The notes beneath the pieces are model-generated. The model was given only the letters and a program-made list of their open reading frames with translations. It was not told the origin of the DNA and ran no database searches. DNA of 64,000 bases from DYRB01 sp963845265 (GTDB lineage: Bacteria > Pseudomonadota > Gammaproteobacteria > Chromatiales > Chromatiaceae): contig CAWJRN010000012.1 in NCBI GenBank assembly GCA_963845265.1, positions 62,001 through 126,000 of the forward strand, read 5' to 3'. The translations under genes and the position numbers were made by a program. How positions within the stretch are numbered: position 1 is the first letter of the stretch; each line of letters begins with the position of its first letter. Shown here piece after piece: positions 35,304 through 44,099 of the stretch.

Positions 35304-35842
35304 TGCATAGGGCCCCCGTCCTACTCCTTCTGGCGCTGACGGCCTTGTCCGGGTGCACCAGCGCGCCGACTGGCGTGCAGCCGGTCGGCGGCTTTGTCCT
35401 GGATCGCTATCTCGGCCTTTGGTACGAGATCGCCCGACTGGATCACAGCTTCGAGCGAGGCCTGACGGACGTCACGGCCGACTACAGCCCGCGTGACGAT
35501 GGTGGCGTGGACGTCTTCAACCGTGGCTTCGACTCGGATACGGCTGCCTGGAAGGAGGCCCGGGGCCGTGCGTACTTCCTCGACGCGCCGGATACGGGCA
35601 GTCTCAAGGTGAGCTTTTTTTGGCCCTTCTACGGCGGCTACCACGTCATGGCCCTGGACCCCGACTACCGCTGGGCCATGGTGGCCGGTCCGTCCCACGG
35701 CTACTTGTGGATCCTGGCCCGCACTCCCACTCTACCGGACGAGGCCCTCGACCCGCTGCTCCAGAAGGCCCGTGACGCCGGCTTCGACCTCACCGGGCTC
35801 ATCCGAGTGGCACAGGGCCGGGCCAAAACACCGGAAGGCTAA
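35303..35842 (+). CDS. Outer-membrane lipocalin (Blc-like) lipoprotein
   Basis: The 179-residue product has a lipoprotein signal with lipobox LSGC. A bacterial lipocalin domain follows, with the signature DRYLGLWYEIARLDHSFERG and later YRWAMVAGPSHGYLWILART. It should bind lipids or hydrophobic molecules at the outer membrane. The start overlaps the SDR stop (TGATG) and its stop overlaps the next start (TAATG), so the genes are translationally coupled. Confidence 0.92.
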   Translation: MHRAPVLLLLALTALSGCTSAPTGVQPVGGFVLDRYLGLWYEIARLDHSFERGLTDVTADYSPRDDGGVDVFNRGFDSDTAAWKEARGRAYFLDAPDTGSLKVSFFWPFYGGYHVMALDPDYRWAMVAGPSHGYLWILARTPTLPDEALDPLLQKARDAGFDLTGLIRVAQGRAKTPEG

Positions 35843-36468
35843 TGGATACAACGGAAGGCTTGCGAACCTGCAACTACGCGGCCCGTCGTTCAGCGACGCT
35901 GTGCCTCGGCTTTGCCCTGGCCGCACTCACCTGGAGCACGCCATTGCCCGCCGCAGACGAACCCCTGATCCTCGACGACCGCGCCAGCGGCACCCTATGT
36001 ACGAGCAGCGGGGCCTGCTGGAGGCTCATCACCGACCAAGTGATGGGTGGCGTCTCGGACGGCGACTTGGAGCCGACGACGGTCGAAGGGCGCCCCTGCC
36101 TGCGCCTTACCGGAGACGTCAGCCTGCTCAACAACGGCGGGTTCGTGCAGGCCAGCCTCGACCTGGATCAGGCCGGACCCCTGGACGCCCGCGCCTACGC
36201 CGGCATCGAGGCAGACGTCTACGGCAACGGTCAGGGCTACAACCTGCACTTGCGCACCGCAGACACCCGCATCGTCTGGCAGTCCTACCGGGCCAGCTTT
36301 CAGGCGACGCCCAGCTGGCATACGCTGCGGTTGCCGTTCCGGCAGTTTGAGCCCTATCGCATCGACCGGCCCTTGGACCTGGCCAGGCTCAAGCGACTCG
36401 GCTTAGTGGCCATCGGCCGGGAGATGCAAGCCGATCTCTGCATCGCCCGGCTCGCCCTTTACCCCTGA
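35842..36468 (+). CDS. Exported CIA30-family protein
   Basis: The 208-residue protein has a signal peptide (ATLCLGFALAALTWSTPLPA). A CIA30/NDUFAF1-like jelly-roll domain follows: WRLITDQVMGGVSDGDLEPT, LTGDVSLLNNGGFVQASLDL, YNLHLRT and ending CIARLALYP. Mitochondrial relatives assist complex I assembly; the bacterial role is unknown. It is coupled to the lipocalin gene by a one-base overlap. Confidence 0.88.
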   Translation: MDTTEGLRTCNYAARRSATLCLGFALAALTWSTPLPAADEPLILDDRASGTLCTSSGACWRLITDQVMGGVSDGDLEPTTVEGRPCLRLTGDVSLLNNGGFVQASLDLDQAGPLDARAYAGIEADVYGNGQGYNLHLRTADTRIVWQSYRASFQATPSWHTLRLPFRQFEPYRIDRPLDLARLKRLGLVAIGREMQADLCIARLALYP

Positions 36469-36503
36469 GGCCGCGCCTGGCCCTTTTCTTCACGGAGCCC
36501 AAG

Positions 36504-36950
36504 ATGCCCTCACCCCCAACCGATCGCCCCGACGCTGAAGGCACACCGGCCCCCTGCCCGAGCCCCGGCCTGACGGTGCTCTACGACGGGGCCTGCCCCC
36601 TCTGCACCCGAGAGATCGCCTGGTACCAGCGGCGTCAGTCGAACGAGACCATCGCCTGGGTGGATCTGACCCGTTGCGACGACGCCTCCTTGCCGGATGG
36701 CTTGGCCCGTGCGCAGGCCCTCGCCCGCTTCCATGTGATCGACGCGAGCGGCCAGGCGCAGACCGGCGCAGCGGCCTTTACGCGACTCTGGGCATGCTAT
36801 CCGCGGCTGCGCGGCATGGCGCGGCTGGCACAGCGACCAGGGGTCGCCAAGTGGCTGGAGTGGGGCTACCGGGGCTTCCTGCGCCTGCGCCCCGGAATTG
36901 CCCGACTCCTTCCGCCGGTCGTCCCTGGACCACCCGACCCGAGGCGGTAA
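36504..36950 (+). CDS. DCC-family thiol-disulfide-like protein
   Basis: The 148-residue protein carries the defining motif LYDGACPLCTREI (DxxCPLC). FHVIDASGQAQTGAAAFTRL and a C-terminal hydrophobic helix region follow. DCC proteins are thioredoxin-fold and may be redox active; no substrate is known. It follows the CIA30 gene after 35 bases on the same strand. Confidence 0.88.
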   Translation: MPSPPTDRPDAEGTPAPCPSPGLTVLYDGACPLCTREIAWYQRRQSNETIAWVDLTRCDDASLPDGLARAQALARFHVIDASGQAQTGAAAFTRLWACYPRLRGMARLAQRPGVAKWLEWGYRGFLRLRPGIARLLPPVVPGPPDPRR

Positions 36951-37063
36951 GACCAGCGCTAAACCGCTCGACCGGGCGGTCTTGTTGATCCGACCCACTT
37001 CAGAACCCAACAAGTCCCAGTTGCCGAGCCGACGGCGATCCTGACCCAAGCGCGAAGGCCCCC

Positions 37064-37516
37064 ATGTCCGAAAAGCAGTGCCCGATCCCAATCTGGCCAA
37101 GGTGGCTGGGGGCGGGCGGCGCCCTGCCGTTCCTCATCCTCGGTGTGCTGTCCTGGGTGGACTGGCAGGCCCAGGCCCAGGTGCAGTTCGCCCTGCTGGC
37201 CTATGGGGCCTGCATCCTGTCCTTCGTCGGCGCCCTGCATTGGGGCTTCGCCATGACCGCGAACGGGCTGGACGAGGCGCAGCGCTCGCGCCTCTATGTG
37301 TGGAGCGTCGTGCCGTCCCTGGTGGCCTGGGTGGCCCTGGTTCTGCCGCCGGCTTGGGGCGCGGCGACCCTGGTGGCTGGTCTTTGGGGCCACTATCTGC
37401 AAGATCGGCGTCTGGCCGCGCACCTGGTCCTGCCGGACTGGTACCTGCCGCTGCGCCTGGCCCTGAGCGGCGCGGCCAGCCTGGGCTTGCTCCTGGCTTG
37501 GCCGACCCTGGCCTGA
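37064..37516 (+). CDS. DUF3429 membrane protein
   Basis: The 150-residue protein has four membrane segments. WLGAGGALPFLILGVLSWVD and FALLAYGACILSFVGALHWG form the typical DUF3429 start, with the conserved GALHWG motif. The later segments are VVPSLVAWVALVLP and LSGAASLGLLLAWP, after DRRLAAHLVLPDWYLPLRL. Its function is unknown. It ends the SDR-lipocalin-CIA30-DCC run. Confidence 0.88.
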   Translation: MSEKQCPIPIWPRWLGAGGALPFLILGVLSWVDWQAQAQVQFALLAYGACILSFVGALHWGFAMTANGLDEAQRSRLYVWSVVPSLVAWVALVLPPAWGAATLVAGLWGHYLQDRRLAAHLVLPDWYLPLRLALSGAASLGLLLAWPTLA

Positions 37517-37689
37517 GCGGCAGCGGCCGCGACCTCTGGGGCTGGGAAACCTGCTTTGCCCGCGGCGCCACCGTGCTCGTCGGTCCGGCCAGAACAAGGA
37601 GACAGCGCCTTGGCGGACATGCGGGAGGCCCCGAGGTCGCCTTTGTGACCGCGGAATGTCGTTACCAGGCTAATCCGTCACGGCGGACC

Positions 37690-38280
37690 AATCCTCCCCT
37701 GGGTCGCAGGCCGGCATGGCCGCCCCACCTTGGCCGCGGTGTCGGGGCCCAGATCGGCCTGATAGACGCCATGTCGCCAGGGGCGTCGATCCCGACTTCG
37801 ATCACTGCCGATTCGCGGTCCGGGCGCAGATGCTCCAGGGTCTTGGGTATCCCAAGCTCGCCGTTCTGCGATCCCTGGGTCTTGGCGACTCGCAACCTCG
37901 ACGCCAGGACGGTGGCCGCGAGCTCCTTGGCGGTGGTCTTGCCCGAGCTGCCTCCAATCGCGATCACGGGCCCGCTGAAACGCCGACGAAAGACGCCCGC
38001 AATGGCGCGGTGAGCCGCGTGGGTATCGTCAACCTCGACCAGGCGCCCATGATGGGGCGACCCCGTCGCTGAATCGCGCCGCCGTGCCGCGCTGGACGAC
38101 GCAGGACACGCCAGAGGCGAGCAGCTCGGCCACGAACTCGTGACTATCAAGCCTGGTGCCGCGCAGTGCCACGAAGAGGTCCCCGGCGCGTGCGTCGCGC
38201 GAGTCAGAGGTATATGCCGGACAGGCAGCGATCAGACGTTCCAGGTCTGGGTTCACGGCAAGGCGAAGGCTGGCACTCAT
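37690..38280 (-). pseudogene. Mur-ligase-family (MurF-like) remnant
   Basis: From ATG 38280 the frame reads LAACPAYTSDSRDARAGDLF, VALRGTRLDSHEFVAELLAS (the MurF N-terminal domain). A frameshift near 38060 leads to VDDTHAAHRAIAGVFRRRF and the ATP-binding GSSGKTTAKELAATVL, then QGSQNGELGIPKTLEHL. The match ends near 37690, so the central and C-terminal domains are missing. A true MurF is essential, so this is likely an accessory paralogue. Confidence 0.7.
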
Positions 38281-38385
38281 AGGATGCACCATTCTAGCCT
38301 GCGGGTGGTCACGGAATTGGCCCGACCGACGGCCATCCTGGCCAACATCGGAGTGCCCCCAGGAAGCGCGGTTCCTGGCTGGCTT

Positions 38386-38650
38386 CATTCAACCGTGGGG
38401 GGCGATGGCCCCGAGCTGGCGCAGCCCAAGGGCGGGCCAGCGGCTCCCATGCCCATGCGCTCCTTCGCCCTGACTGCACACTGCTGGCAGCCCTGTCGCG
38501 CGATGTCGCGGAAGGAGGTGCCCAGGCAGTCAATGTCTTCGCCTTACTCATGAAGCATCCGGTAACCCAAGGCAGCCTCCAGCACCGGGGCGAGGACGCG
38601 CTTCTTGCCATGGCTGGGTCAACAGGGCCAACTCGGCGCCACGATACCAA
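38386..38650 (-). pseudogene. DUF6671-like remnant
   Basis: One minus-strand frame reads HGKKRVLAPVLEAALGYRM, a stop, then DIDCLGTSFRDIARQGCQQC and AVRAKERMGMGAAGPPLGCA. This resembles DUF6671 proteins (HGKE...P.LE..LG, then DTD.LGTF..DI.R.G). It is short, carries a stop and has no proper ends. The family call is from memory and tentative. Confidence 0.4.
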
Positions 38651-38687
38651 GAACCGGCGGTCGCACCGTCCGAATCGGCCGGCCTCG

Positions 38688-39340
38688 CTAGTGGACGCAT
38701 CCGGCGTCGGCCTGGGCCAGATCACTGCGCTCCCATCGGCCTCCGGGCAGGCGGCGGTAGACACCGTTGTCCTCGCCGATGCTGAACAGGTGGAGCCAGC
38801 CGTTCTCCACCAGCTGGCGCACCAGGTTCGTGGCGGGCGATGATGTCATCCATGGCGGCCTGGGGGGCCTCGATGAACCCGCTCAGCCGCAGCGGCTCGT
38901 GCACCCAGTGCTTGCCATCGTGCAGCGACTGCAGCGGCAGGCCGACGCGCAGGTCGCCGCCATTGCCCTCCAGCACGCCGATGGCCCCGCCCACCACGTT
39001 GTGCAGCACCTTGTTGCCGCTGCCGAAGCGCCGGTTGTCCACCACCGAGCCGTGGTACTGCATGTTGATCCAGTTGGCCACCACCATGGGGGCGGTCATG
39101 ATCAGCTCCAGGATTTGGGAGCCGCTGTCCTTTTCCCACACGTACTCGTGCAGGAAGGCGCGGCCGCCCAGGTCCATGCCCGCCGAGCGCGGCCGCGGCG
39201 CGGCGATGAAGGCGGCGTTGTTGGCTAGGGCCCATTCCGGACGCACCTGGGACCAGTCGCGGCTGCGCCGGCGCACGTCGGCCTCCACCGCCCGGTCGGG
39301 CAGGCCGGCGATGCCCAGCAGGGCGGCACGCTCCGCTGCC
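38688..39340 (-). pseudogene. DabA (DUF2309) C-terminal fragment fused to helicase remnant
   Basis: Residues in this part of the frame match the C-terminal third of DabA, the inorganic-carbon transporter subunit: SRDWSQVRPEWALANNAAFI, AAPRPRSAGMDLGGRAFLHE, ELIMTAPMVVANWINMQYHG, GSGNKVLHNVVGGAIGVLEG, NGGDLRVGLPLQSLHDGKHW. Near 38830 a frameshift moves the match to NLVRQLVENGWLHLFSIGED, ending GCVH at 38688. The N-terminal two thirds, including the zinc site, are absent. The upstream end is joined in frame to a helicase fragment. Confidence 0.8.
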
Positions 39341-40181
39341 TTCAAGGCGGTGCTGTCGAGCCCCTGGCAGGACAAGACGGCGATGTCCTTTGCCTGGAAG
39401 CGCTCCTTGAGCAGCCGGCCGACGATCCGCCCGACCAGGCGCGGTTGGTCTGCAGGCTCCCCATAGAAACTCGTCCCGACCCCCAGGCCCGGTAAATCGT
39501 TGGCGCAGGTGAAGGGTAGCTCCTGCAGGACCGCATTGATGACCTGGGCAATGCGTTCGGGTGAGCGGTAGTTGAGCAGCGACCGATAGCCCACGAACCC
39601 CTGCTGCTGCAGGGCGACCGCGTCAACGCCGCGCACGTTCTGATTGGGATCCTCCAGCCACAGCATGGCGGCGTTCTCGCGCAGGAAGAGCCGCACGGCC
39701 TCGAACCACTCCCCCTCGAAATCCTGCGCCTCGTCGATGATGAGGGTGTCGAACCGCCACTCCTCCGACGGGGTGTTGGCCAAGGCTTGTTCCTCGACCT
39801 GGCGCGCGGCCTTGGACCAGAAGCCCCGGTCAGTCGACCCTGGAACGTAAAGTTTTCGCGGATGCTGTCGACAGACCGGTGGATCTGGGCGCCCACGCTC
39901 TTGCGGTCATCCCCATACACCTTGAACAGGGCTCCTTGCTCCTCCTCGAGTCTGCCGTTCTTCTGCTCGATGCAGAGGACTTGACCGGCGTTATTGAGCA
40001 CCACGAAGTCGATCTCCCCGTACAGGGTCTTGCCCTTGTACTGGCGAGTCCAGTGGACCCCGTGAAAAACCGTGTAGTCGTCGGGTAGCGCGCCGCGCAG
40101 GAGGGCCAACGTCTGGAGCTCCGGCTCGTGGGCGCCGCTCAGAGCCAGGCGGGACAGATCCGAGGGGATGATTCGAGCCAT
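39341..40181 (-). pseudogene. NERD-domain helicase remnant
   Basis: From ATG 40181 the frame gives a NERD nuclease-related domain (LALLRGALPDDYTVFHGVHW, GEIDFVVLNNAGQVLCIEQK). After a shift near 39830 it continues EEQALANTPSEEWRFDTLII with DEAQDFEGEW (Walker B) and LLNYRSPERIAQVINAVLQE. The Walker A region between the two parts is missing. The frame ends at ALKA, joined without a stop to a DabA fragment. The lost core makes this non-functional. Confidence 0.75.
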
Positions 40182-40227
40182 CGTCGCTTCGACCGTTGCG
40201 CAGACATGCGGGATTGCGAGCACGAGT

Positions 40228-40440
40228 CTAGCCCACAGTACCCAGAAAGGAGACGTACTCCGGTGGCGGCTGCGCCAGGGTGTCCCAGTCAGGTAGAACT
40301 TCTACGAGCGAGGCGTCGAACTTGGGCCGCCCGCGTGCCGGGCTGATCCGCGACGGCCGGTTCACCGATGTGGTTGAGAATCCGCTGCACCGGGGCCGCG
40401 TGGTCGAGGGCACTACTGCGCCGCAAGCGGACGTACTGCG
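40228..40440 (-). mobile_element. IS91-family transposase remnant C (C-terminus)
   Basis: The minus strand reads AAPVQRILNHIGEPA, then in another frame RISPARGRPKFDASLVEVLP and DWDTLAQPPPEY to a stop at 40228. The order (GEP, ISPARG, DWD.LAQP.PE) is that of IS91-type C-termini, as in remnant B. One frameshift is present. The call is moderate because the piece is short. Confidence 0.45.
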
Positions 40441-40549
40441 GATTCTGGTCGGGGCGAGGTTCGAACTGTGGGGTCCCCGCCAGCCACCTATCCGAGTTCC
40501 CAGGTCAGGTACCATATTGACCCGAGCATTCCGTTGGAAGAACTGAGCC

Positions 40550-41533
40550 ATGCCTCGCCTCGACGACCCAGCCCCAGCTCCAGTGCAAGCGGACCGCGAT
40601 GCCCTGCGCCGCCATTTGGCCGATGTCCTGCCGCCGAAGCGGCTCGACGAGAATCTGCTCATCGCGACCTGGAACCTCCGCAGCTTCGCCTCGCTGACGC
40701 GGGAATGGACGGCGGAGGATCGGGACTCGCCAAAGCGGGACCTGCGGAGACTCATCGCCATCGGCGAGATCGTTCGCCGCTTCAACGTGATCGCCCTGCA
40801 GGAGGTCAAGGGCGACCTGCGGGCGCTGCGCGATCTCCTGAAATGGCTGGGCCCGAACTGGGCCTTCCTGATGACAGACACAACCTTGGGGGCGGCCGGG
40901 AACAGCGAGCGGATGGCCTTCCTCTTCGACCGCCGCCGTGCGGAGCCATCGGGGCTCGCCTGCGAACTGGTGGTGCCCGCGGAGTGGCTCAACGAGATCG
41001 CGCCCGACGCCTTGCACCGCCAGTTTGCGCGGACCCCCTATGCGGTGAGCTTCCGCTCCGGCAGCGAGACGTTCATCCTCGTGACACTGCATGTCACCTA
41101 CGGGGACAGCTCCACCGACCGCGTACCGGAGCTGCGCGGCATCGCCCGCTGGCTGCGGGAGTGGGCGGACCGAACGAACGCCTGGTCGCAGAACCTGATC
41201 GCCCTGGGCGACTTCAACATCGACTGCCAGGACGATCCGCTGTGGCAGGCGCTGCCCTCGACGGGCCTGACCGTCCCGGACGATCTGCAAACGGTGCCGC
41301 GCTCGGTCTTTGCCGACCCGGGTGAGCCGAGCACCGACAAGTTTTACGACCAGATCGCCTGGTTCGAGACCACGCGAGGCCGCACACGGCTATCGCTGGA
41401 CTACCGGCGCGGCGGCCACGTCAACTTTCTGCCGTTCGTCTACACCGAGACGGATCTGTCCAAGAGCGAGATCTCGTATCGGGTCTCCGACCACTATCCA
41501 CTGCGGGTGGAGTTTGGGCTCGCACCGGGCTGA
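40550..41533 (+). CDS. Endonuclease/exonuclease/phosphatase-family protein
   Basis: The 327-residue protein has the EEP catalytic motifs in order: IATWNLRSFASL, VIALQEVKGDLRALRDLL, LHVTYGD, LIALGDFNIDCQDDP and VSDHYPLRVEF. These hold the metal-binding Asn, Glu, Asp/Asn and His residues of the DNase I-like fold. There is no signal peptide, so it probably acts in the cytoplasm on nucleic acid or a phosphoester. Neighbours are mobile-element debris and give no hint of substrate. Confidence 0.85.
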   Translation: MPRLDDPAPAPVQADRDALRRHLADVLPPKRLDENLLIATWNLRSFASLTREWTAEDRDSPKRDLRRLIAIGEIVRRFNVIALQEVKGDLRALRDLLKWLGPNWAFLMTDTTLGAAGNSERMAFLFDRRRAEPSGLACELVVPAEWLNEIAPDALHRQFARTPYAVSFRSGSETFILVTLHVTYGDSSTDRVPELRGIARWLREWADRTNAWSQNLIALGDFNIDCQDDPLWQALPSTGLTVPDDLQTVPRSVFADPGEPSTDKFYDQIAWFETTRGRTRLSLDYRRGGHVNFLPFVYTETDLSKSEISYRVSDHYPLRVEFGLAPG

Positions 41534-42078
41534 CCCCGCACGTTTATCAGGGAACGGCGGCGGACTTCCGAATGGAGAGCGCAACCATCGTCTGAGCAAA
41601 CTTTCACCCCACCGTGAGATGCGCAGCCTCGCCGGGCGCCCGGTTAGCGCCCCTCCGGCACATGCTGCAGGTGGGACCGGGGACAGAGTTCGCTCGTCCG
41701 AGATTCTCGGTCGATGGCCGGAACGAGTTCCAAGAATGCCAGGCTGTGCGCCAACGATGCGCGTGTTTTCACCGCCATCCAAACACCGTCCCCATTCAAT
41801 CGGTCTGGCAGGGGAATCCCTGCGAAAACTCCAGCCAAGACTCACGGAGGGGCCCACGCCATCAGAGCGTCAAGAGCATCCACCCCGAACGTCGCTTCGC
41901 TCCGACTGTCCAGGTTGCCCTGGAATGGGTGTGTGTCTAGTTGGCTTAGGATGCACACACCGGCCCGCCGGACTTATGCCGAAGCGGGTTCAGCTGAGTT
42001 GTGCATGGCAGTGCAATTGGCAACGGGCGTCACCGCCAGGGGCTTAATTAAAACAACAAGTTGCGCGCCATCGTCGGG
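41534..42078. other. Intergenic region, no gene recognised
   Basis: About 545 bases upstream of the tRNA-derived sequence contain no convincing coding frame. A GTGTGT...ACACAC inverted repeat lies around 41930-41960. Confidence 0.4.
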
Positions 42079-42123
42079 CTAAGAACCAGGGGGTCGGGAG
42101 TTCGAATCTCTCCGGGCGCGCCA
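42079..42123 (+). tRNA. 3' portion of a tRNA, probably tRNA-Arg; 5' half missing
   Basis: The sequence CTAAGAACCAGG, GGGTCGGGAG, TTCGAATCTCTC and CGGGCGCGCCA corresponds to a tRNA from the anticodon loop to CCA. The T-arm pairs as GGGAG/CTCTC around TTCGAAT, and the 3' acceptor CGGGCGC fits the acceptor of bacterial tRNA-Arg. The loop CTAAGAA would be an altered CTACGAA (anticodon ACG to AAG). No matching 5' acceptor or D-arm precedes it. It may be an attachment-site half left by an integrative element, or a decayed tRNA. Confidence 0.6.
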
Positions 42124-42129
42124 AAACAA

Positions 42130-42160
42130 GGGGTCACGGTTTACGCCGTGACCCCTTTTT
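42130..42160 (+). terminator. Strong intrinsic terminator after the tRNA sequence
   Basis: GGGGTCACGG, a 6-base loop and CCGTGACCCC form a perfect 10-bp stem followed by TTTTT. It lies seven bases after the CCA end of the tRNA-derived sequence. Confidence 0.9.
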
Positions 42161-42259
42161 CGTGGCCTGGCGATTTCCAGTCACTTTCTCGGCCCTGTTG
42201 ATCCGAGTCTGCGTGACCGTGCCCGAGGCTTCCGATCATTTCCGGGGGCAGCTCCGCCT

Positions 42260-42601
42260 GTGACCGACACCGAAGATTTTCGCTCTTACGAACGCGCCAC
42301 CAAGGACCAGCTTGCAGACGTTGCACGCCTGCTCGCCCTCAATATCGGGTACTATCAGGTCCGCTACGGCGACGTACCGCAAGACATCTTGCTAAAGATG
42401 GTCAGCCTAGCCCGCGACTTTGCTCGCAACTGTGCAGGGCCTCGGCGCCCTGAAGACGACATCATTCGCGTTGACCTCATCGACCACTCCCGACAACACG
42501 TCGGCTTGCGTATGGCTTGCGCGGGCGCTGTGACACTGCATCGCCACGCGGGGACACTCGGTACTAAAAGGCGCACGCGCCGGATCAACCATGACGACTA
42601 G
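42260..42601 (+). CDS. Hypothetical 113-residue protein
   Basis: I do not recognise a family. The N-terminal part (FRSYERATKDQLADVARLLA and YYQVRYGDVPQDILLKMVSL) is helical and looks like a real folded domain; the C-terminus is basic. A GTG start at 42260 follows GGGGG. It overlaps the VanZ-like gene by 11 bases, so the two are probably co-translated. Confidence 0.5.
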   Translation: MTDTEDFRSYERATKDQLADVARLLALNIGYYQVRYGDVPQDILLKMVSLARDFARNCAGPRRPEDDIIRVDLIDHSRQHVGLRMACAGAVTLHRHAGTLGTKRRTRRINHDD

Positions 42602-42989
42602 AACATCCCTGCGCGCATTGTGGCTTGGGGTTGGCTGGCTCGGCGTTGGCGTTGTCACCTACTTCTCCCTGGTACCCGATCCGCCGAAGATCGACTTGGA
42701 GGAAGGCGACAAGCTACAGCACCTCGTCGCCTACGCCAGTCTCATGATTTGGTTCGCTCAGGTGCAGGCCAGTGGAGCCGAACGGCGGATCACGGGGTTG
42801 CTGCTCGTCGTCATGGGAGTCGCGCTGGAATTCGTGCAAGGCATGACGGGTTATCGTTTCATGTCCATTGCGGATATGGCGGCGAACACTGCAGGCGTCG
42901 CTGTCGGTTGGCTGGCCGCACCGCCACGGCTGCCGAATGCATTCACTTGCGTCGCGTCCATGCTCGACCCTCCGTACAGACTTCCGTAA
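42591..42989 (+). CDS. VanZ-like membrane protein
   Basis: The 132-residue protein has three to four membrane segments and the VanZ-like signature: VTYFSLVPDPPKIDLEEGDK with LQHLVAYASLMIWF, then VALEFVQGMTGYRFMSIADM and AANTAGVAVGWL. Family members occur in many bacteria, and only some influence teicoplanin resistance. The role here is unknown. Its ATG lies within the end of the preceding gene. Confidence 0.85.
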   Translation: MTTRTSLRALWLGVGWLGVGVVTYFSLVPDPPKIDLEEGDKLQHLVAYASLMIWFAQVQASGAERRITGLLLVVMGVALEFVQGMTGYRFMSIADMAANTAGVAVGWLAAPPRLPNAFTCVASMLDPPYRLP

Positions 42990-43080
42990 GTGCGAAGTTT
43001 TGTGCACAAGCAGCATTGACGCCGAATGTCATGCATGCTAGCCAACTAAACACATTCAGTGCTCGGTGATATTCCGTAGC

Positions 43081-43308
43081 TTACTGAATTTGGTCGTAAA
43101 ATCGCGCTGACCAGAATTTGGCCAATCTGACAAAACCGTCATATTTAGGGTGTTTAAGGTGCGTTGCGAGAAGGAAATCCACAGGGTTATCCACAGGCTC
43201 GGTGGATAAACAAAGCTTTTGCCTGCCGTAGGTTACAGTTATCTTCCCGTTGTGAGAAACAACATCAATAACAGGCCGCAACTGGCCACCATCGCCCTCC
43301 ATCGCCAT
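43081..43308 (-). CDS. Possible 75-residue hypothetical protein
   Basis: The frame from ATG 43308 reads VIDVVSHNGKITVTYGRQKL and LKHPKYDGFVRLAKFWSARF. Amino-acid usage looks protein-like, and GAGG precedes the ATG. No family is recognised. It is weakly supported. Confidence 0.3.
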   Translation of the reverse strand: MAMEGDGGQLRPVIDVVSHNGKITVTYGRQKLCLSTEPVDNPVDFLLATHLKHPKYDGFVRLAKFWSARFYDQIQ

Positions 43309-43592
43309 CGATGCCTCACGTCCACACTTCCGAGGCATGCAATGCCGCGCCGCGCCTAGCCGCACTGTCGCAGCCTCTGGGCCTCCGGAGCACCCCCTGG
43401 GCCCCAAAGCGCCTAGCGACCTTAACCGCGTTGATGCACTCACAGATCCGCAAGGCAGCAGATGGCCAAGCATGAAAGCTGTGCTGCCAGTCTCGTTGCG
43501 CCCCGTCGCAATCTGCCAATCTCATGGGGAAGTTCCCGGGCGGGCCCAAACGGTCTCGCTCTAACCTCGGTCCTCCTCATGATGTGGCTTCT

Positions 43593-43620
43593 AAGCCCCG
43601 GTACCCCCGGGGCTTCTTTA
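43593..43620 (+). terminator. Intrinsic terminator-like hairpin
   Basis: AAGCCCCGG and CCGGGGCTT form a 9-bp stem with loop TACCC, followed by CTTTATT. No obvious gene ends just upstream, so it may belong to lost DNA. Confidence 0.65.
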
Positions 43621-43639
43621 TTGGTCATCCCGGTTTGCG

Positions 43640-44043
43640 TGCCCGGGGACCGGATCGCCGTGGAGTTTCGAAATAGGTCCTGGTTCGCCGAAAAACATCT
43701 CGAAGAGACCCTCGTCTTCGAGCGCGAGCACGGCCTGCTTCATGTGGTAGTGGACGAGTCCCAGGGGTTCCCCTCCAGCGTGCCGGCGGTGTGGGAATGC
43801 GCATCGCCAAACCTGACCATCGTGCGCCTGCACGGTCGCAACCGAGCGACCTAGGCCAAGAAGGGCATCTCCGCAGCGGAACGCTTCAACCACCTATACT
43901 CGGACGAGGAGCTGCGCGAGCTCGCGGGGTCAGTGAACGAGCTCGGCAGGCGCGCCAGGGAGCTGCACGTGCTGTTCAACAACTGCTGTCGGGACAATGC
44001 CCAGCGTAACGCCCTTGCACTGCAGGGGCTGATGAACCCGTGA
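43640..44043 (+). pseudogene. DUF72 (YecE-like) protein, C-terminal part with one stop
   Basis: The frame reads DRIAVEFRNRSWFAEKHLEE, GLLHVVVDESQGFPSSVPAV and IVRLHGRNRAT, then TAG at 43852-43854. It continues in frame with AKKGISAAERFNHLYSDEEL and RELHVLFNNCCRDNAQRNAL to a TGA at 44041. The TAG replaces the tryptophan usually following RNAT. The N-terminal half of the barrel is missing and the frame begins next to a terminator-like hairpin. Confidence 0.8.
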
Positions 44044-44099
44044 GGCGAGGACCTTTTGCGGACGGGCGCTCACCTGCTGAGTCGCCTAGACATCGAACT

